This document shows positions 39,432 through 51,848 of a DNA stretch of 64,000 nucleotides, piece by piece (within the stretch, counting starts at the first letter, position 1; each line of letters opens with the position of its first letter). Both the position numbers and the translations under genes were made by a program. Below the pieces are notes generated by a model that had not been told where the DNA came from, did not search any database, and saw nothing but the letters and a program-made list of their open reading frames with translations. The stretch spans positions 1,232,501-1,296,500 of the forward strand of contig JACYXH010000314.1 of the NCBI GenBank assembly GCA_026745465.1. Direction: 5' to 3'. The stretch is from Lota lota (lineage: Eukaryota > Chordata > Actinopteri > Gadiformes > Lotidae).

Positions 39432-39500
39432 TTCTGTAAACGATTTTGTTACACATGTATTTCCCTACCGGGATTAATAAGGCATTCTTTTACATCTAAA
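39432..39500 (+). mobile_element. Non-LTR retroelement 3' tail
   Basis: TTTCCCTACCGGGATTAATAAGG resembles the 3' ends of several fish non-LTR elements (TTTCCC..GGGATCAATAAAG form). The upstream part is AT-rich. The evidence is short, so this is tentative. Confidence 0.4.
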
Positions 39501-39504
39501 TAAT

Positions 39505-39775
39505 ATACATATGTACTGTTGCAGCAGTTAGCTAATAACCCAGATAATGTGAACGATTCCTAGAAATGGCATTTCCTAGTATGTTCACCATAACATTTAC
39601 CATAATGGGACATAAGAGTGACCGATACATAACAGTGGGTGGAAGTTTCACTAACTGCTGGGTGGGTGGAAGTTCCTCCCTCAATTCCATCACAGCAAGA
39701 ATTGCTTTTTAGTTAGTTGTACTGTCATAAAATAGAATAAAATGTAGGTGCGATATGTACAGTAAGGCATGGGAG
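39505..39775 (+). repeat. Dispersed repeat, copy A
   Basis: This copy contains GCAGCAGTTAGCTAATAACC, TTCACCATAACATTTACC and AAAATGTAGGTGCGATATG. The same words, in related form, recur at 44.64-44.74 and 45.08-45.17 kb. No coding potential was seen and the family was not recognised. Confidence 0.55.
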
Positions 39776-40008
39776 GTGTGTGGTGCTGGAAGCTGGGTTT
39801 GGTTTGCTGATGTATTCAGCTCCCATTTGCAACCTGCTCTGTCACATGGGGAAGGAGATGCAGGGAAGAAATGGACATGTTGAATTCAATTCAAACATCG
39901 CACTGATCCTCAAATTATCTCAGAGGACGCTTTCCATGTACAGTGCATACATATTGTAGAGTTATGCGAGGCACACACACTCAGGCACATAGGCACGCAC
40001 ATATATAC

Positions 40009-40099
40009 ACACACACATATATGTGTGTGTCTGTGTGTGCTTGCATTTTTATGATATATACAATGTATATATTTATAATAAATATATATAAATATACAA

Positions 40100-40150
<51 letters not shown>

Positions 40151-40309
40151 CATTCAACTGCAAGCACACACAGACACACATATACAGAGACACACACGCA
40201 GCCATGCACACACATATACAGACAAATTGAAGCACACATACACACACACCAACACACACACACAGAGTGCACTCACATACAATACACATTAACTAACGCA
40301 TACAAAAAA

Positions 40310-40345
<36 letters not shown>
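40009..40345. repeat. Compound CA / TA / CA repeat
   Basis: CA/TG with potential self-pairing at 39992-40035, TA at 40101-40148, CA-rich at 40165-40345. Confidence 0.93.
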
Positions 40346-40348
<3 letters not shown>

Positions 40349-40534
40349 AGCCCGGCGCCCACTGACGGTGAAGGCTGATAGCATGCGTGTTTCCAGCAAG
40401 GTGAGGTGGGGGACAGGCTGTCGAACCTGACAACACCACAGGCAGAAAGGCTCGTCAGCCTGTGCCCCCCCGAACGCGGGCTTCAGCTGCCTCTCTCGCT
40501 TCCCCTCACACCATTCTATTAAAACATACAACTC

Positions 40535-40735
40535 ACACACACGCACACACACACACACACAAACATGCATGCCCACAGAGAAGTCCAACGCACGCACACA
40601 CACACCTTATAGGTCCAATAAAGTATATATACTAGATATATACAATATAGTATACATACACACATACACACACACACAATATAGGGTAAATATACCGTAT
40701 ATATAAATACAGTATACACACACACACACACACGT
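40535..40735. repeat. CA-rich tract
   Basis: CA runs at 40540-40560, 40663-40678 and 40714-40732 with TATA-rich DNA between. Confidence 0.88.
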
Positions 40736-41120
40736 ACATCCACATCCTGACCTCTGGGGTGTGAAATGGAGGAGGGGTGGTGGTGAGGCTCGGGGGGGTC
40801 GTAGGAGGAATCAGTGCCACGCACACTTGACAGCGTGAAGGGTTCCGGCGCGGCCGACTCCCGGCGCAGAGCAGCCAGGTCTCAATTTGAGAGACGCAGT
40901 CAGCGGAGCGAGCGTATTGTTGAGATACGGACAAAAAAGCACTCATCCCCATCTCTTCATCCATAGATGTGGAGAAGATAGCACCGCATCGTCTTCTATT
41001 CTTAGCTTTCTTCATTTGTTTGAGATCAGGGAGTGGACGTTTTTACATTTGAACCTGATTTCAGATCTCAGTGCACATGGTAGACACCCATCCCTTTATA
41101 ACCACCCACCCCAAAAAAGC
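40736..41120. other. Short CpG-containing unique block
   Basis: A CpG cluster at 40847-40915 (about ten CpGs). A 127-codon minus-strand frame over 40632-41015 has no recognised domain. Confidence 0.4.
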
Positions 41121-41191
41121 AAACAGCATGGACTGAAAGGCTTATTCCAAAAATATATCTGTAGAAATAAGCCTTTCAATCCATGCTGTTT
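41121..41191. other. Strong hairpin (26-nt arms)
   Basis: Left arm 41121-41146 and right arm 41166-41191 are complementary at 25 of 26 positions, with a 19-nt AT-rich loop. One mismatch changes C to T and would be G-U tolerant in one RNA strand. It has the size of a small microRNA precursor or a palindromic transposon remnant. Function unknown. Confidence 0.8.
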
Positions 41192-43619
41192 GGTGTTTCA
41201 TGACCATTGAGTCATTGAGCAGACGATTATATCCACAACGGGGTACAGTGGATTCAAGCTACATGTCATTAAGGAGTGTCGTGGATAATCACAACACTAT
41301 GACAAAATAAGAGAGGTCGAGAAAAATACTTTATTATCACTTGTTAACAAGTAAAAACAAAACCTGAGTTGGTTTGCAAAGAACTCCTGTTCTAGGCTCA
41401 GGCTTCATGTTATATTTCCAAAATGTGTGGATTCCTCCTACATGCACTGACCAATTACAACACCATATGCATTGGGCCTAGAAATTAGGCACCTCCTGTG
41501 TCCCCCACCCCAGTTCCCCACTAAATGAACGTACACTTGTCCTCCTTCTCCGGATTCTCAGTAGATAACTATGTAAAAAATGGACATCTTAAACAGTAAA
41601 GTTATATCAGATGCAAGGCAGTGAGATACTCTGTGATTTAAACCTGTCACCTTGTTAATTTAACCGATTCAAAACAGACATAATAACCCACATGTGCTTC
41701 TGAGGTGAAATTGTCTGCAAATGATCATTCTCTTGAGGTAGTTTACATGTGTGACAAAAACAATCTTGAGTAAAGTAACAAAGTATAATCAAAGAAAGCA
41801 ATTGCCACATATATGAGTTAAAGATGTGAGCACAATGAAAATCACTTCAACTCAGACAATAAAGCATACCTTCAACCAAATGACAACAATACCACCATAT
41901 GTGATTGTGGAATACATTCATAAAGCAGGCCATGTTTAAATTTGACTGTAACATTAACTAGTTAACCTTAACATTTAAGTCAGTATAAGTACAAATGAGA
42001 GAAAGAATAAAGGGGGCTCCTTTCTTCTTTGTGGCCATCATAAAGCCCTCCCTGTCTCTTCATGTCAGGATGGGGTGAGCCAGATATAGAGAGGTTTACA
42101 GCATTAGGGGTCAACTTGGAGTCAGCTAAGTAGCCGGGTTTCATCTCAGGGGCGGCAGAAGGTGTAAATGAGTAACACATGTGAATGTCACTCAGAATGT
42201 AGTCCTTCGTTGACTCTGTGCTTTTTCCACACTTACGTCATTCATATAGGCAAGATAATGAATACTTCCTTTAACCCTCTGGTCAATTTCTCCCATAGGA
42301 ACAGGTTGAGGTTAGGGCATCTTGCTCAAGGATGCCTACTGTATTATTGCACACCTACCTTAAGGGCCTTGTATTGGGCATAGCATCGCTCACTTCACCA
42401 ACAGATTCCCTGTGTCTAATTCACTTTTGTAATGAGATCTCAGATGTAATTTCGGAAAACGCTAACACTTATTAACTCCTTCACTCCTTGCAGGGGGCAT
42501 GGAGTTCTCTATAGGCAGTGTACACTAACTGATTACCTTGCTCACCCTATGTGGGAGGTTCACACAAGTGTTAAAAACGTAATCTTTTATTCATTCTTAT
42601 TATATACACAGCTTCTGCTAGGTTTGGCCTTTAATTTCTTTGCACTGACTTTAACATGGAGTCATTGGGGGTGAGGGTGAGGCACTTCAGCTTTGCACAT
42701 TAAAAACGCAAAGCGAATATGGTTTCAAATTAAAACAAAAACCATTAGCGTGGCCCCGTCTCTTTATCGTCTACCAGCGAGCGACGGTGGGTGTGCTTGT
42801 TGGTAATGAACGAGGAGCTGATCCTGGCCAGAGCTGTTTAGTCGTGATTGATGATATCCAATCAGTCGGCCGCGTAATGCCAGACTGAGACCACCCAGGG
42901 GTGTCCGCAGAAATCATTTTCATATTGTGCAACTGATACCCACTCCCTTCCCTGGCGCTGCATCTCTATCTATACGACTGACCTAATCAAATATACGAGA
43001 TGAATATGTGATTAGGCCCCGATCATGTTTACCCTCGTTCTCCCTCCCAGTACAGAATATTTCTAATGGCCAGTGAGTTATGACAACAATAACCTGGCAT
43101 CCTTATAATAAGGTAATCAATTCAATCAGCTGTCAATTGACCCAGATGAATGGTCCAACTGTCCCCCCCTATAGGGCGCATAATATAGATGGTTTCTGCC
43201 GTTATTGACTTAGGGTGAGTAAACATCTGTTCTGTGATATTTGTCCGCGGATTGCCTCCATTAATTATGATTGCGTCCCATTAACAGAGAGTACTGCGGT
43301 ACACACTGGGACTCACTTTGTTAGCGGAGTTCATCAACTAACACAGGAGCTACATGACTTTCCCTTCAACACCCCGAATGGAGAACTCTCTTTTTTCATT
43401 CAAATCCTGTACAACAACTTAGTCACGATAGTTGCTGTGTGCCTCACTCGTAGCAGCAGCACAGCTTCAACAACAACAACAAAAAAAATCGACATAAGAA
43501 TACCAGTGAAACCACAAAAACCGACTGGAATATTCCCAGCTGAAGACACAATTGTTCTATCAAAACACTCAAACAAGTACCCCCTGACCTTCACATAATG
43601 GACATCCCTCACTGCACTG

Positions 43620-43622
<3 letters not shown>
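41192..43622. other. Upstream intergenic stretch, unique
   Basis: No tandem array. The 42690-43145 part is repeat-free with many TAAT/ATTA words and looks like candidate regulatory DNA. No exon recognised. Confidence 0.45.
42308..42350 (-). mobile_element. SINE body fragment
   Basis: On the minus strand it reads GTAGGCATCCTTGAGCAAGA followed by TGCCCTAACC, the body word of the SINEs above. No head or tail was found, so it is a short relic. Confidence 0.45.

Positions 43623-43651
<29 letters not shown>
43623..43651. repeat. Poly-G run (29)
   Basis: Uninterrupted G. Confidence 0.95.
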
Positions 43652-43789
43652 TACCAAGGGTGAGTTAAATTGAAATTCAAACTCCCACTCAGGTGCCCTC
43701 GCTTCCCTCCACTCCATAGAAAAAGAGCACTTCTGACCCCACAGAGGGGCCTCTGTGGTGCTGCGGGTGAGAGATGTAAGAGGAACTGG

Positions 43790-43843
43790 GAGAGAGAGAC
43801 AGAGAGAGAGAGAGATGGAGACAGAGAAAGAGAGAGAAAGACC

Positions 43844-43875
<32 letters not shown>

Positions 43876-44042
43876 GATGGCGATGGAGTAAAAGAGAGAC
43901 AAATGGAGAGAGCAAGAGATGAAGAGATGGAGAGAGAGAGAGATGGGGGGAGAGGACAGGCAGACAGAGAGGAGAGAGAGCAACAAAGAGAGCACAGGAG
44001 AAAGAGAGAGAGAGATAGATAGAGAGAGAGAGAGACAGAGAG
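43790..44042. repeat. GA-rich tract
   Basis: Imperfect GA/GACA/GATA purine tract. Confidence 0.93.
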
Positions 44043-44525
44043 CTTTCTTGGCGTTCCTACAGAGTAATGCATCTCCCTCGGAGGGAAGGGAAATCAGAGA
44101 ACAGGGTCAGGAGAGGCTATTGAACAGAGGTTCAGACAAGTTTGGGTTTCAGGATATCTACGCCGACACAAAACCACCAAATTAAATTCAGTGCAATTGA
44201 ATCTCACTGGTTTCTCTCATTCTTTCTCTCTCTCTCCCTCACTCTCTCTTTATCTACCTCTCTCACATTATCTACCTCTCTCTGTCAAAGCACAGCAGCG
44301 GAGGGAGAAATCAATAGTGAGTGTATTGATATTAATGTTGGACATTATGCCTCCCAAATGAAATAATAGCAAACGAGAGGAGCACCCAGCCCCCTTTATT
44401 AACAACATGTGATCTAAAATGAATTACCCTTCGACTCTCCGTCTCCCAGGTGGTAGAGGACCGGGACCCCACCCCCTCCCGCCTCCCACATCACCCCTCC
44501 TCTTCAACAGGTAAATGGAACTGCA

Positions 44526-44546
44526 CCCCCCCCCCCCCCCCCCCCC
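44526..44546. repeat. Poly-C run (21)
   Basis: Uninterrupted C. Confidence 0.95.
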
Positions 44547-44635
44547 GACCTGAACAGTTTGTCTCCTGGTACAGACGCGGTTTGATCTGGAAGCAGACTG
44601 GAAACACCTGCAGTACAGCAGTACTTATCAAAAGA

Positions 44636-44740
44636 AGGTGAATGTTTCCCAGAAGAATCATTTTCTAGTAAATTCACCATAACATTAACCATAATTAGTA
44701 GAATTAAGTTTCTCCGAATTCCATTTGATCAAGAACATGT
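44636..44740 (+). repeat. Dispersed repeat, copy B, part 1
   Basis: AAATTCACCATAACATTAACC and the CCGAATTCCATTTGATCAAG word correspond to the middle of copy A at 39.5-39.7 kb. GA and TA microsatellites (44745-45085) follow before the rest of the repeat. Confidence 0.5.
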
Positions 44741-44744
44741 ATGT

Positions 44745-45031
44745 GGGGGGGTGGGAGGGAGAGAGGGAAATTGAGATGGAGAAAGAGGGGAGAGCGAGGG
44801 ACAGGGACAGGGAGAGGTAGAGACAGAGAAATAGAGAGTGAGAAACAGAGAGACATTTGGGGAGATGGAGAGAGATAGAGTGACAAAGAGTGCAAAAGAG
44901 AGAGAGAGAGCGAGATTGGGGTAGAGGGAGAGAGTGATAGAGAGGGTGAGAGGGAATGAGAGAGAGAGTGAGACAAAGTGAGAGATAAAGAGCGAGACAG
45001 AGAGAGAGAGAGAGCATGAGATAGAGAGAGA

Positions 45032-45085
<54 letters not shown>
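44745..45085. repeat. GA-rich tract plus (TA)n
   Basis: Imperfect GA to 45031, then TA at 45034-45085. Inserted between the two halves of dispersed repeat copy B. Confidence 0.93.
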
Positions 45086-45090
<5 letters not shown>

Positions 45091-45175
45091 CTAATGCTGC
45101 AGCAGTAGTTACCCAGAGAATGTTAATGAAGAAAATGTAGGTGCGGGATGTTCAGTATGTAAAAAATAAAAGCAG
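45084..45175 (+). repeat. Dispersed repeat, copy B, part 2
   Basis: CTGCAGCAGTAGTTACCC and AAAATGTAGGTGCGGGATG match the beginning and end of copy A, with the middle missing. Parts 1 and 2 flank a 340-bp microsatellite. Confidence 0.5.
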
Positions 45176-47180
45176 AGTGAAACATGTACCTATTAAGATT
45201 TTTTTTTCAATCCTTGGATTTAAAGATCAACATGGCTGCTGTATATGCATCTGATGAGGTTAAACATAATGAAATTGTTTAGTATAAATAGATAAACATA
45301 TAGGTTGTTGTGTCAGGTGTTGTGTTTTATCTGAGTCTGTTCTGTTCCCTTGCTAACCTGCCTCACATGCTAAATCGGTATTCGTCTGCTCAGATCAAAA
45401 TGGCCATGACCTTTAGTTAAAATATATATTTATTTATAAAGTAAATGACTTAAAAGATATATGCTGTATGTTATTATGTGGATTTGGATGGTGGATGTTA
45501 TGTAAATGTGTAGCTATACATGACATGCACAAACCACACATAGAAGCCATTGGAAATCGATATCCCAATATATTATGTAAAACTTTCAATTAAGTGAATA
45601 TGAAAATGAGAAGTGAACCAAGACCATGTTTTCTTAAATATGTAAATAAAATTTTAAACTGGCTTGTTTGGATCTCTTCAAAAAACTCAGAGGGGAATTT
45701 TGAAAACGGAGGATTAAAACTTTAAATTGTATAGTTATTCGTCGTAACACTCGGCGTGCTCTCCCAAGGCGGTCCCTAAAGGGGAGAGTGTCTCCGCCAC
45801 AGCTTGACAGAAACACATTTACCATAAAAGGTATTTTATTTTAAAACACTACATTTTTACATGCCAATATGTTGAGTGAGACCATCCAATAATTTTCTTG
45901 AGAAGTACAAATGATCTCACGAGTACTCGTTGCAATTCCGTTAGCCTATTCAATATCTTAGTCAATTTTCTTTTCCGTAAGTTAGTCAACGCCTCGTCAA
46001 GTTCAGTACCTCGGAGGATGGTTGCCATGGATACAAATGGTTGTATGTGTAAGAATCTGAGGTCTTCATTTAAAATGGTAATTTCAGTGGTGGTGGTGGG
46101 TTTTTAAGAAGCCCCTTCAGTATCCGCTGCCTCTTCACAAAGAGGCAGCGGATAGATGGATGATGGATCTCAAAGCAGACATGGGTGAATGGGTGTCCAT
46201 TACTCCCACCTTTACGCCCCTCCCGCCCCCCTATTCCCCCTGAGCCTCTTCCTCATCCTCCTCCTCTTCCTCCTCCCCCAGACCGCACTGTGGTGCTTGA
46301 CGGGTGAAGCGAGTGGGGAACCTGCTTATCAATATTCATATCTGATTTGAATAAAAGCATGAACGTGTCTGGCCTGAAAGCATTTCAATATTGAGCTGCC
46401 TTCTATCAGTTCTTTCTTGGGGACTAGTGCTTGAGATGAAAGATACGGGCCGATAGCGGAAGGACCTGGTCAGCTGCATTGGAAAGTGCTGATATCTGCA
46501 TCGCTTTGAAAATCAAACGTGTTGCCCTCGTCATTAAGGAGCCAATGTGTTTGATATTTGATTTTCTGTTTGCTGCTACCCTGCAGTTTTCGTTTTCTCC
46601 CTTACCTTTTGTTGCTCAAGAGCAGCTTCCAGTGTTACTGCTGAATGAACACTATTTGTTATTCTCGTGCAGGCCCCACAGGCAGATAGTGTGGAGAGGA
46701 GGAGAGGAAGAAGCAGTATATCTCGGAAGAAGCTTCAATGATTTCATACATCAAACCACATCATCTCCGAACTTCATCCCATTTAGTTGGAGAAACATTT
46801 CCTCAAATCGTGGATCGTACGATCCGACACTTTGATGTTCTCTTACACGAGCAGAAGAAAATAAGTACCTGAGAGAGCATGCTGTGTGGTATGAGAAGGT
46901 AAGGAGGTGGGGCAGGAATCAGAGAGCCTTTTCTGACAACCAATCATCTGACTTCTTGCCCCATTTGTGGGGACTGCTGAATGTACCAGGATTATCCTGG
47001 CAATTCAGAGATCTATAATTCAAGAGCACACAAAACTGGGAGTGTGTGTGTGTGTTTGTGTGTGTGTGAATACTTCTGAGTATATGTATGTGTGTTTGTC
47101 TTTGCGTACTGTATTTGTGTGTGCCCTTGCATCAGTCCCATAAACCCCTGCATGCAAATATGTATTTTTTTGCGAATGCG

Positions 47181-47181
<1 letters not shown>
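45176..47181. other. Upstream intergenic stretch
   Basis: Unique-looking apart from the stem-loop at 46.12 kb, CCT-rich DNA at 46215-46280 and GT at 47041-47068. No exon recognised. Confidence 0.5.
46121..46154. other. Perfect 15-nt stem with 4-nt loop
   Basis: TATCCGCTGCCTCTT, loop CACA, then the exact complement. A GC-rich, compact stem-loop in otherwise unique-looking sequence. No neighbouring gene explains it. Confidence 0.85.

Positions 47182-47211
<30 letters not shown>
47182..47211. repeat. Poly-C run (30)
   Basis: Uninterrupted C, followed by CA repeats to 47228. Confidence 0.95.
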
Positions 47212-47212
<1 letters not shown>

Positions 47213-47356
47213 CCCACACACACACACAAACATACATACATACATATAGGAGATGTCGCGTAGTGAGACACAATGCAAGAGTGTAACGTGTAAATCCTTA
47301 CAGGAAGAAACAAGATGGCGTGAGAGGTTTGTTCACACCGTGCAAGAGAGAGGGAG

Positions 47357-47515
<159 letters not shown>

Positions 47516-47518
<3 letters not shown>

Positions 47519-49080
47519 GGTGCTCAGCTGCAGGTTAAGCAGATGAACCCTGAGGGTTGGAAACCCATGAACACCACCAACAAACTAAAGATCAACAGCT
47601 GAACACATGGTGAAAAAACCATGGACATAGCGCAAGCTGAAGGTTGCATCATGTTTTAGATTTGATCTCACTCGTACATATTGGTGTGGTGCTAGTCATG
47701 ACTTCAGATCGCTGTTGACAAATGTTTGTGGTTTCATCTGCGGCTCGGCTTGTGGAAAACATCAATACGATTGCGTATTCACTTAAAAAAGATGTACATA
47801 TCTAATATAGAGTGACTTAAAGGCCTTGAAATTCACGAGGCTCTGGCTGGGAATTATTGATCACCAATGGATCAACATGTATTAGATCGAGATGAGTTAC
47901 GGCAAACACTATAAGGCTGGTTTCTTTTTTTGTCTGTTTATTTTCTTCCCTTTAACTTTTATGTGAAATCATGTTATTTTCCTTGACACTATGAATATTC
48001 TCTGGCATCTTTATATAAGATCAATATGTGTGGATATTGAGAGAGGCTGCTCTTCACTTTTTTGGGAACTTTCAATCACCGTACAGAGTTGCTGCCTTGC
48101 AATTTAATTGCTGGGAGATTGGACCTTTGTGTAAATGTTTTGTGTAAAACCTTTCCAAGGTGAAAAGGCACACAGAATATTTGTCCTCTACAGTCTACAG
48201 GAACTTGTTGAAAAAATGAATAATTAAAGGGCTTCCTACAGCACTGTGTGGGCTTTGGTAGTAGCAACAACATATTTATAGCTACACAATAGATGTACAA
48301 AATCATACATATAGATATACATATATACATATATATCAACCATACTCTACCCTATATGTACAATACTACATCCCACTCTGTCCTTACTCTCTGCCCTAGT
48401 CTACTTTACACCTTCAGTATTCAACCCTACTCCTCCATATTCTGCAATACTTCACCCTACTCCACCCTACTCTGCCCTACTCCAAGATACTTGACCCTAC
48501 TCCACAATACACTGCCCTACTCTACCATACTCCTTCATACTAGTCCAGTTCAGTTGATGGTCTGCATGCTTATTTCCATCTCAAATAGTTATTGTATTTG
48601 GGCAGGTCATGCATAGCCATTATGTCATTCATTATGATTATTCAAACTCAGTGACTGTGACCCTGTCTCCATCTTACATAATTTGGCCCACCCCCTACTG
48701 CTGCTACTTCTGCCTGAAGCACTTAGTTTTGTACAAAACTTACTTTCAAGTTCTGAAACAATGCCTCAGGCGATCGAAATCCTCCCCCCCCCCCCTCCCT
48801 CCCCACCGCCAACCATGTAAATAGTGAAATGCAGTTGCCTGTTGCCACAGTGACTGCGGTGCTAAAGCAGAGCTCCTTGGTAATGTGAAAGTTGTTTTGG
48901 CTGGCAGGGAAATATTTATTACAGATTGACTGAAAAAAGGGGGGGGGGTGGGGGGGTCTCTATCCCCCTCTCTCTCTCTGCTAGCGGCACGGTTGACAGA
49001 ACCTCCATCTCTGCCCAGATCCAATTTCCACCATGTTGATTTGGGATTATTTTTTCGACTTTTAGCGTCAAAGGCTGGGG
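47516..49080. other. Non-coding stretch with CTACTC satellite
   Basis: Degenerate CCCTACTCYA tandem at about 48340-48540. C run at 48783-48795 and G runs at 48940-48956. No exon recognised. Confidence 0.55.
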
Positions 49081-49260
49081 AGGAGAGGAACGAAGCGGAA
49101 GGCGTTGAATAAAGCAGCGCTGAGCGCCGCCGCCGCCGCCGCCGCCGCGGGGCCTCCACCTCGGTAACCAGATTGCGGACCAAACGGTGGCCGCGGCGGG
49201 GCCGTTGATGAGCCTGCTGTGACTCACCAAGATGGCCCAAAGGTGGCCGGCGTGAGTTCA
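49081..49260. promoter_or_regulatory. CpG-rich patch with (CCG)n
   Basis: About 21 CpGs in 180 bp, including a (CCG)8-type run at 49126-49148. On the plus strand AAGATGGCCCAAAGG (ATG at 49231) has a strong start context and meets GGC|GTGAGT 18 nt later. On the minus strand a CTTG|GTGAGT donor-like word lies at about 49223-49232. Either could be a first exon of an unseen gene, but no protein is recognised. Confidence 0.35.
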
Positions 49261-49299
49261 TAACACGGTCACCAGAGGGTTTCAAGTTTCAGATCCAAA

Positions 49300-49301
<2 letters not shown>

Positions 49302-49332
<31 letters not shown>
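49302..49332. repeat. (CA)n microsatellite
   Basis: Uninterrupted CA. Confidence 0.95.
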
Positions 49333-49335
<3 letters not shown>

Positions 49336-49672
49336 TAGAAAGGACGGAGAAAGTGTTGGAGGTTTCGCTGTTCAAAGCTAACCGATGTGTTCAACCCCTC
49401 CATCAGCCCAATAACCCACCGCTCCATCTCCACCCACTGCCTTCACGCTTGTACGCAGTCAGCGGTGACAGAGTACAATATCACCATCACCCCCACCACC
49501 ACCACCACCACCCCTTTTTATACCTTCACTGAACACTGTAAATCTCAGTACGGGGCGGAGGGGAACCATTACTGGACAAACACAGCATGAGGGAATGGAA
49601 ATATGCCGAATGTCACCATCTTGTCAAAGGTGGGACAGTGACAAGTCATTATGTCCCAAACTCTGTCTCCCT

Positions 49673-49674
<2 letters not shown>

Positions 49675-49763
<89 letters not shown>

Positions 49764-50105
49764 GTAGGGAGTGAGAGAGAGAAAGAGAGAAGGAGGGAGC
49801 GGTAGAAAGAGGGAAAGAGAGAAAGGTAGAGAGAAAGATGGAGGTGGAGAGAGAGAGAAAGAGAGCGAGAGAGAAAGAGAGAGGTGAGAGCGAGAGAGAG
49901 TTAGAGAGATAGAGAAAGGCACAGAGAAAGGTAGAAGGAGTGAGAGTGCTTCGGGTCAAACGGAGATAGTGACCATAGGAGTGTAGAGAGAGAGTGAGAG
50001 AGAGAGCAAGAGCGAGAGCAAGAGCAAGAGCAAGAGCAAGAGCAAGAGCAAGAGCGAGAGCGAGAGCGAGAGCGAGGGCGAGAGAGAGAGAGAGTGAAAG
50101 AGAGA
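49675..50105. repeat. GA microsatellite and (GAGCAA)n/(GAGCGA)n
   Basis: Pure GA at 49675-49761, imperfect GA to about 49950, then a hexamer GAGCAA array at 50007-50053 changing to GAGCGA at 50053-50080. Confidence 0.95.
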
Positions 50106-50911
50106 CAGCAATCATAACAGGTCTAATGGGCAGGACTAATGGTGCAATGGACTCCAATTACAGGGTCCCTCTGACAGCTGCTCACCACTCCAGTCTCACC
50201 TGTGCTGGGAGCACAGCCGGCAACCGGTGACCAGGGCGGAGAGAGAAACCCAGCATTGTTAGCTCACATGGGGAGCGCATCCATCCAGACCCGCAACCCT
50301 CCACCACCACCACCCCCACCACCACCACCCACCCACCCACACCTCCTGCTGAATGCACTGCACTCCACCGCACACGCGTTGATATTTTGACTCACGGCGC
50401 ATGGAGTGTGCTGGGGATTGTATTCCGTGGTATTTGTGGCATAAAACTGTGTGTTTAATCGTTTTCGTGCAGCTTTTGATTTATGGGAAATCTTCACTGA
50501 AGACAGAACTAAAGAAATGTGAATGGTTTAGGGCCGATAACAGTCATATATCTTGAGATGACAAGAACAAACAAAGTCTACAGGGGAAGTTCATCAGTGA
50601 GTGCCATTGCCACACCAACAGCCATGGCTTCTAGCAGGTGGGGTAGCTCCAGCTCTAGCCGTAGCATGATGTGCTGCACAGCATTAATCCATCTGTGAAG
50701 AGTACATTAAAAGGGGACTGGGTTCTGGCGGGGAGTCGCTGCCTGCTAATGCTCCCCAGCATTATGCACACACATTCGTCTTCCGAGAGGGCAGCTAGTC
50801 CTGCCAGTGAATTACTCTCCTGCGCTTAAAAATATATTCATTCACTTAATGCCGGAGCGACCTGTCTGCTCCCAGCCCCTCTAAATGACTGCAGATCATT
50901 AGTAGAGATAG
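50106..50911. other. Non-coding stretch
   Basis: CAC-rich at 50300-50342. The 50690-50900 part is repeat-free and dense in ATTA/TAAT words. No exon recognised. Confidence 0.5.
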
Positions 50912-51337
50912 CCACACACACACACACACACACACACCTCACCCCCTAGTCCTCCATCTCTCCCCCCAACACCTCCCTCCCCACCTACTCCTCCACCCCT
51001 CACCCCTACACCTCCCTCCCCACCTACTCCTCCACCCCTCACCCCTACTTCTTCCTCATCCCCTACTCCTTCCTCCCTCACCCCTACAGCTTCCTCCCCC
51101 TCTACTCCACCACCCATCAACCCATACTCCTCCATCCCTCTCCTGCTACTCCTCCCATCCCTCACCCCCACTCCTCCATCCCTCCCCTGCTACTCCTTCT
51201 CCCCTCATCCCCTACACCTCCCTCCTCCATCCATTAACCTCCACTCCTCCATCCCTCTCCTGCTACTCCTCCACCCATCAACCCATACGCCTTCCTCCCT
51301 CAGCCCTTCTCCTCCACCCCCCCCCCCCCCCCCCCCC
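50912..51337. repeat. (CA)n, C-rich minisatellite and poly-C (21)
   Basis: CA at 50912-50937. About 380 bp of CTCCTCCACCCCTCACCCCTA-like units, with a duplicated 30-mer at 50966-51047. 21 C at 51317-51337. Confidence 0.93.
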
Positions 51338-51747
51338 TCCTTGTTTTGCAAGCGTTTTGTTTTTGAACTCCACATGCTGACTCATCATGTGTTGCTGATA
51401 GATGAACTAGTCTGCTTTTATTTTAGCGGGAGTGTTTTGTGCTGGACACATCAGGATATCAGGAGACATATCTACCACATCCAGCGATTAATTAATTTGT
51501 AATGCTCTGTATCTCCCCGCGAACAATATAGACACACATATATGGATTTTCTTCAATGCATTAAATATAAAAGCAACAGAGCCCTGCAATTTTCAATGGC
51601 AACCCACAATTTTCCCTCGGTCCGCCATTCATAAAATATTATAATAAATAACCTGGCCTTGCGATGCTAATTATGCGCGTGTTGACCAAACAGCACTGAA
51701 TCCTCCTTCACCACCACAGACTCAACCCCTTACATGCCAATTACCCA

Positions 51748-51790
51748 ACACACACACACACATGTGCACCCACGCATGCATGCATGCACG

Positions 51791-51848
<58 letters not shown>

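Noticed and set aside
38807-39456. Proline-rich frames of about 150 codons
   Set aside because: Translation of the G-rich minisatellite on the opposite strand.
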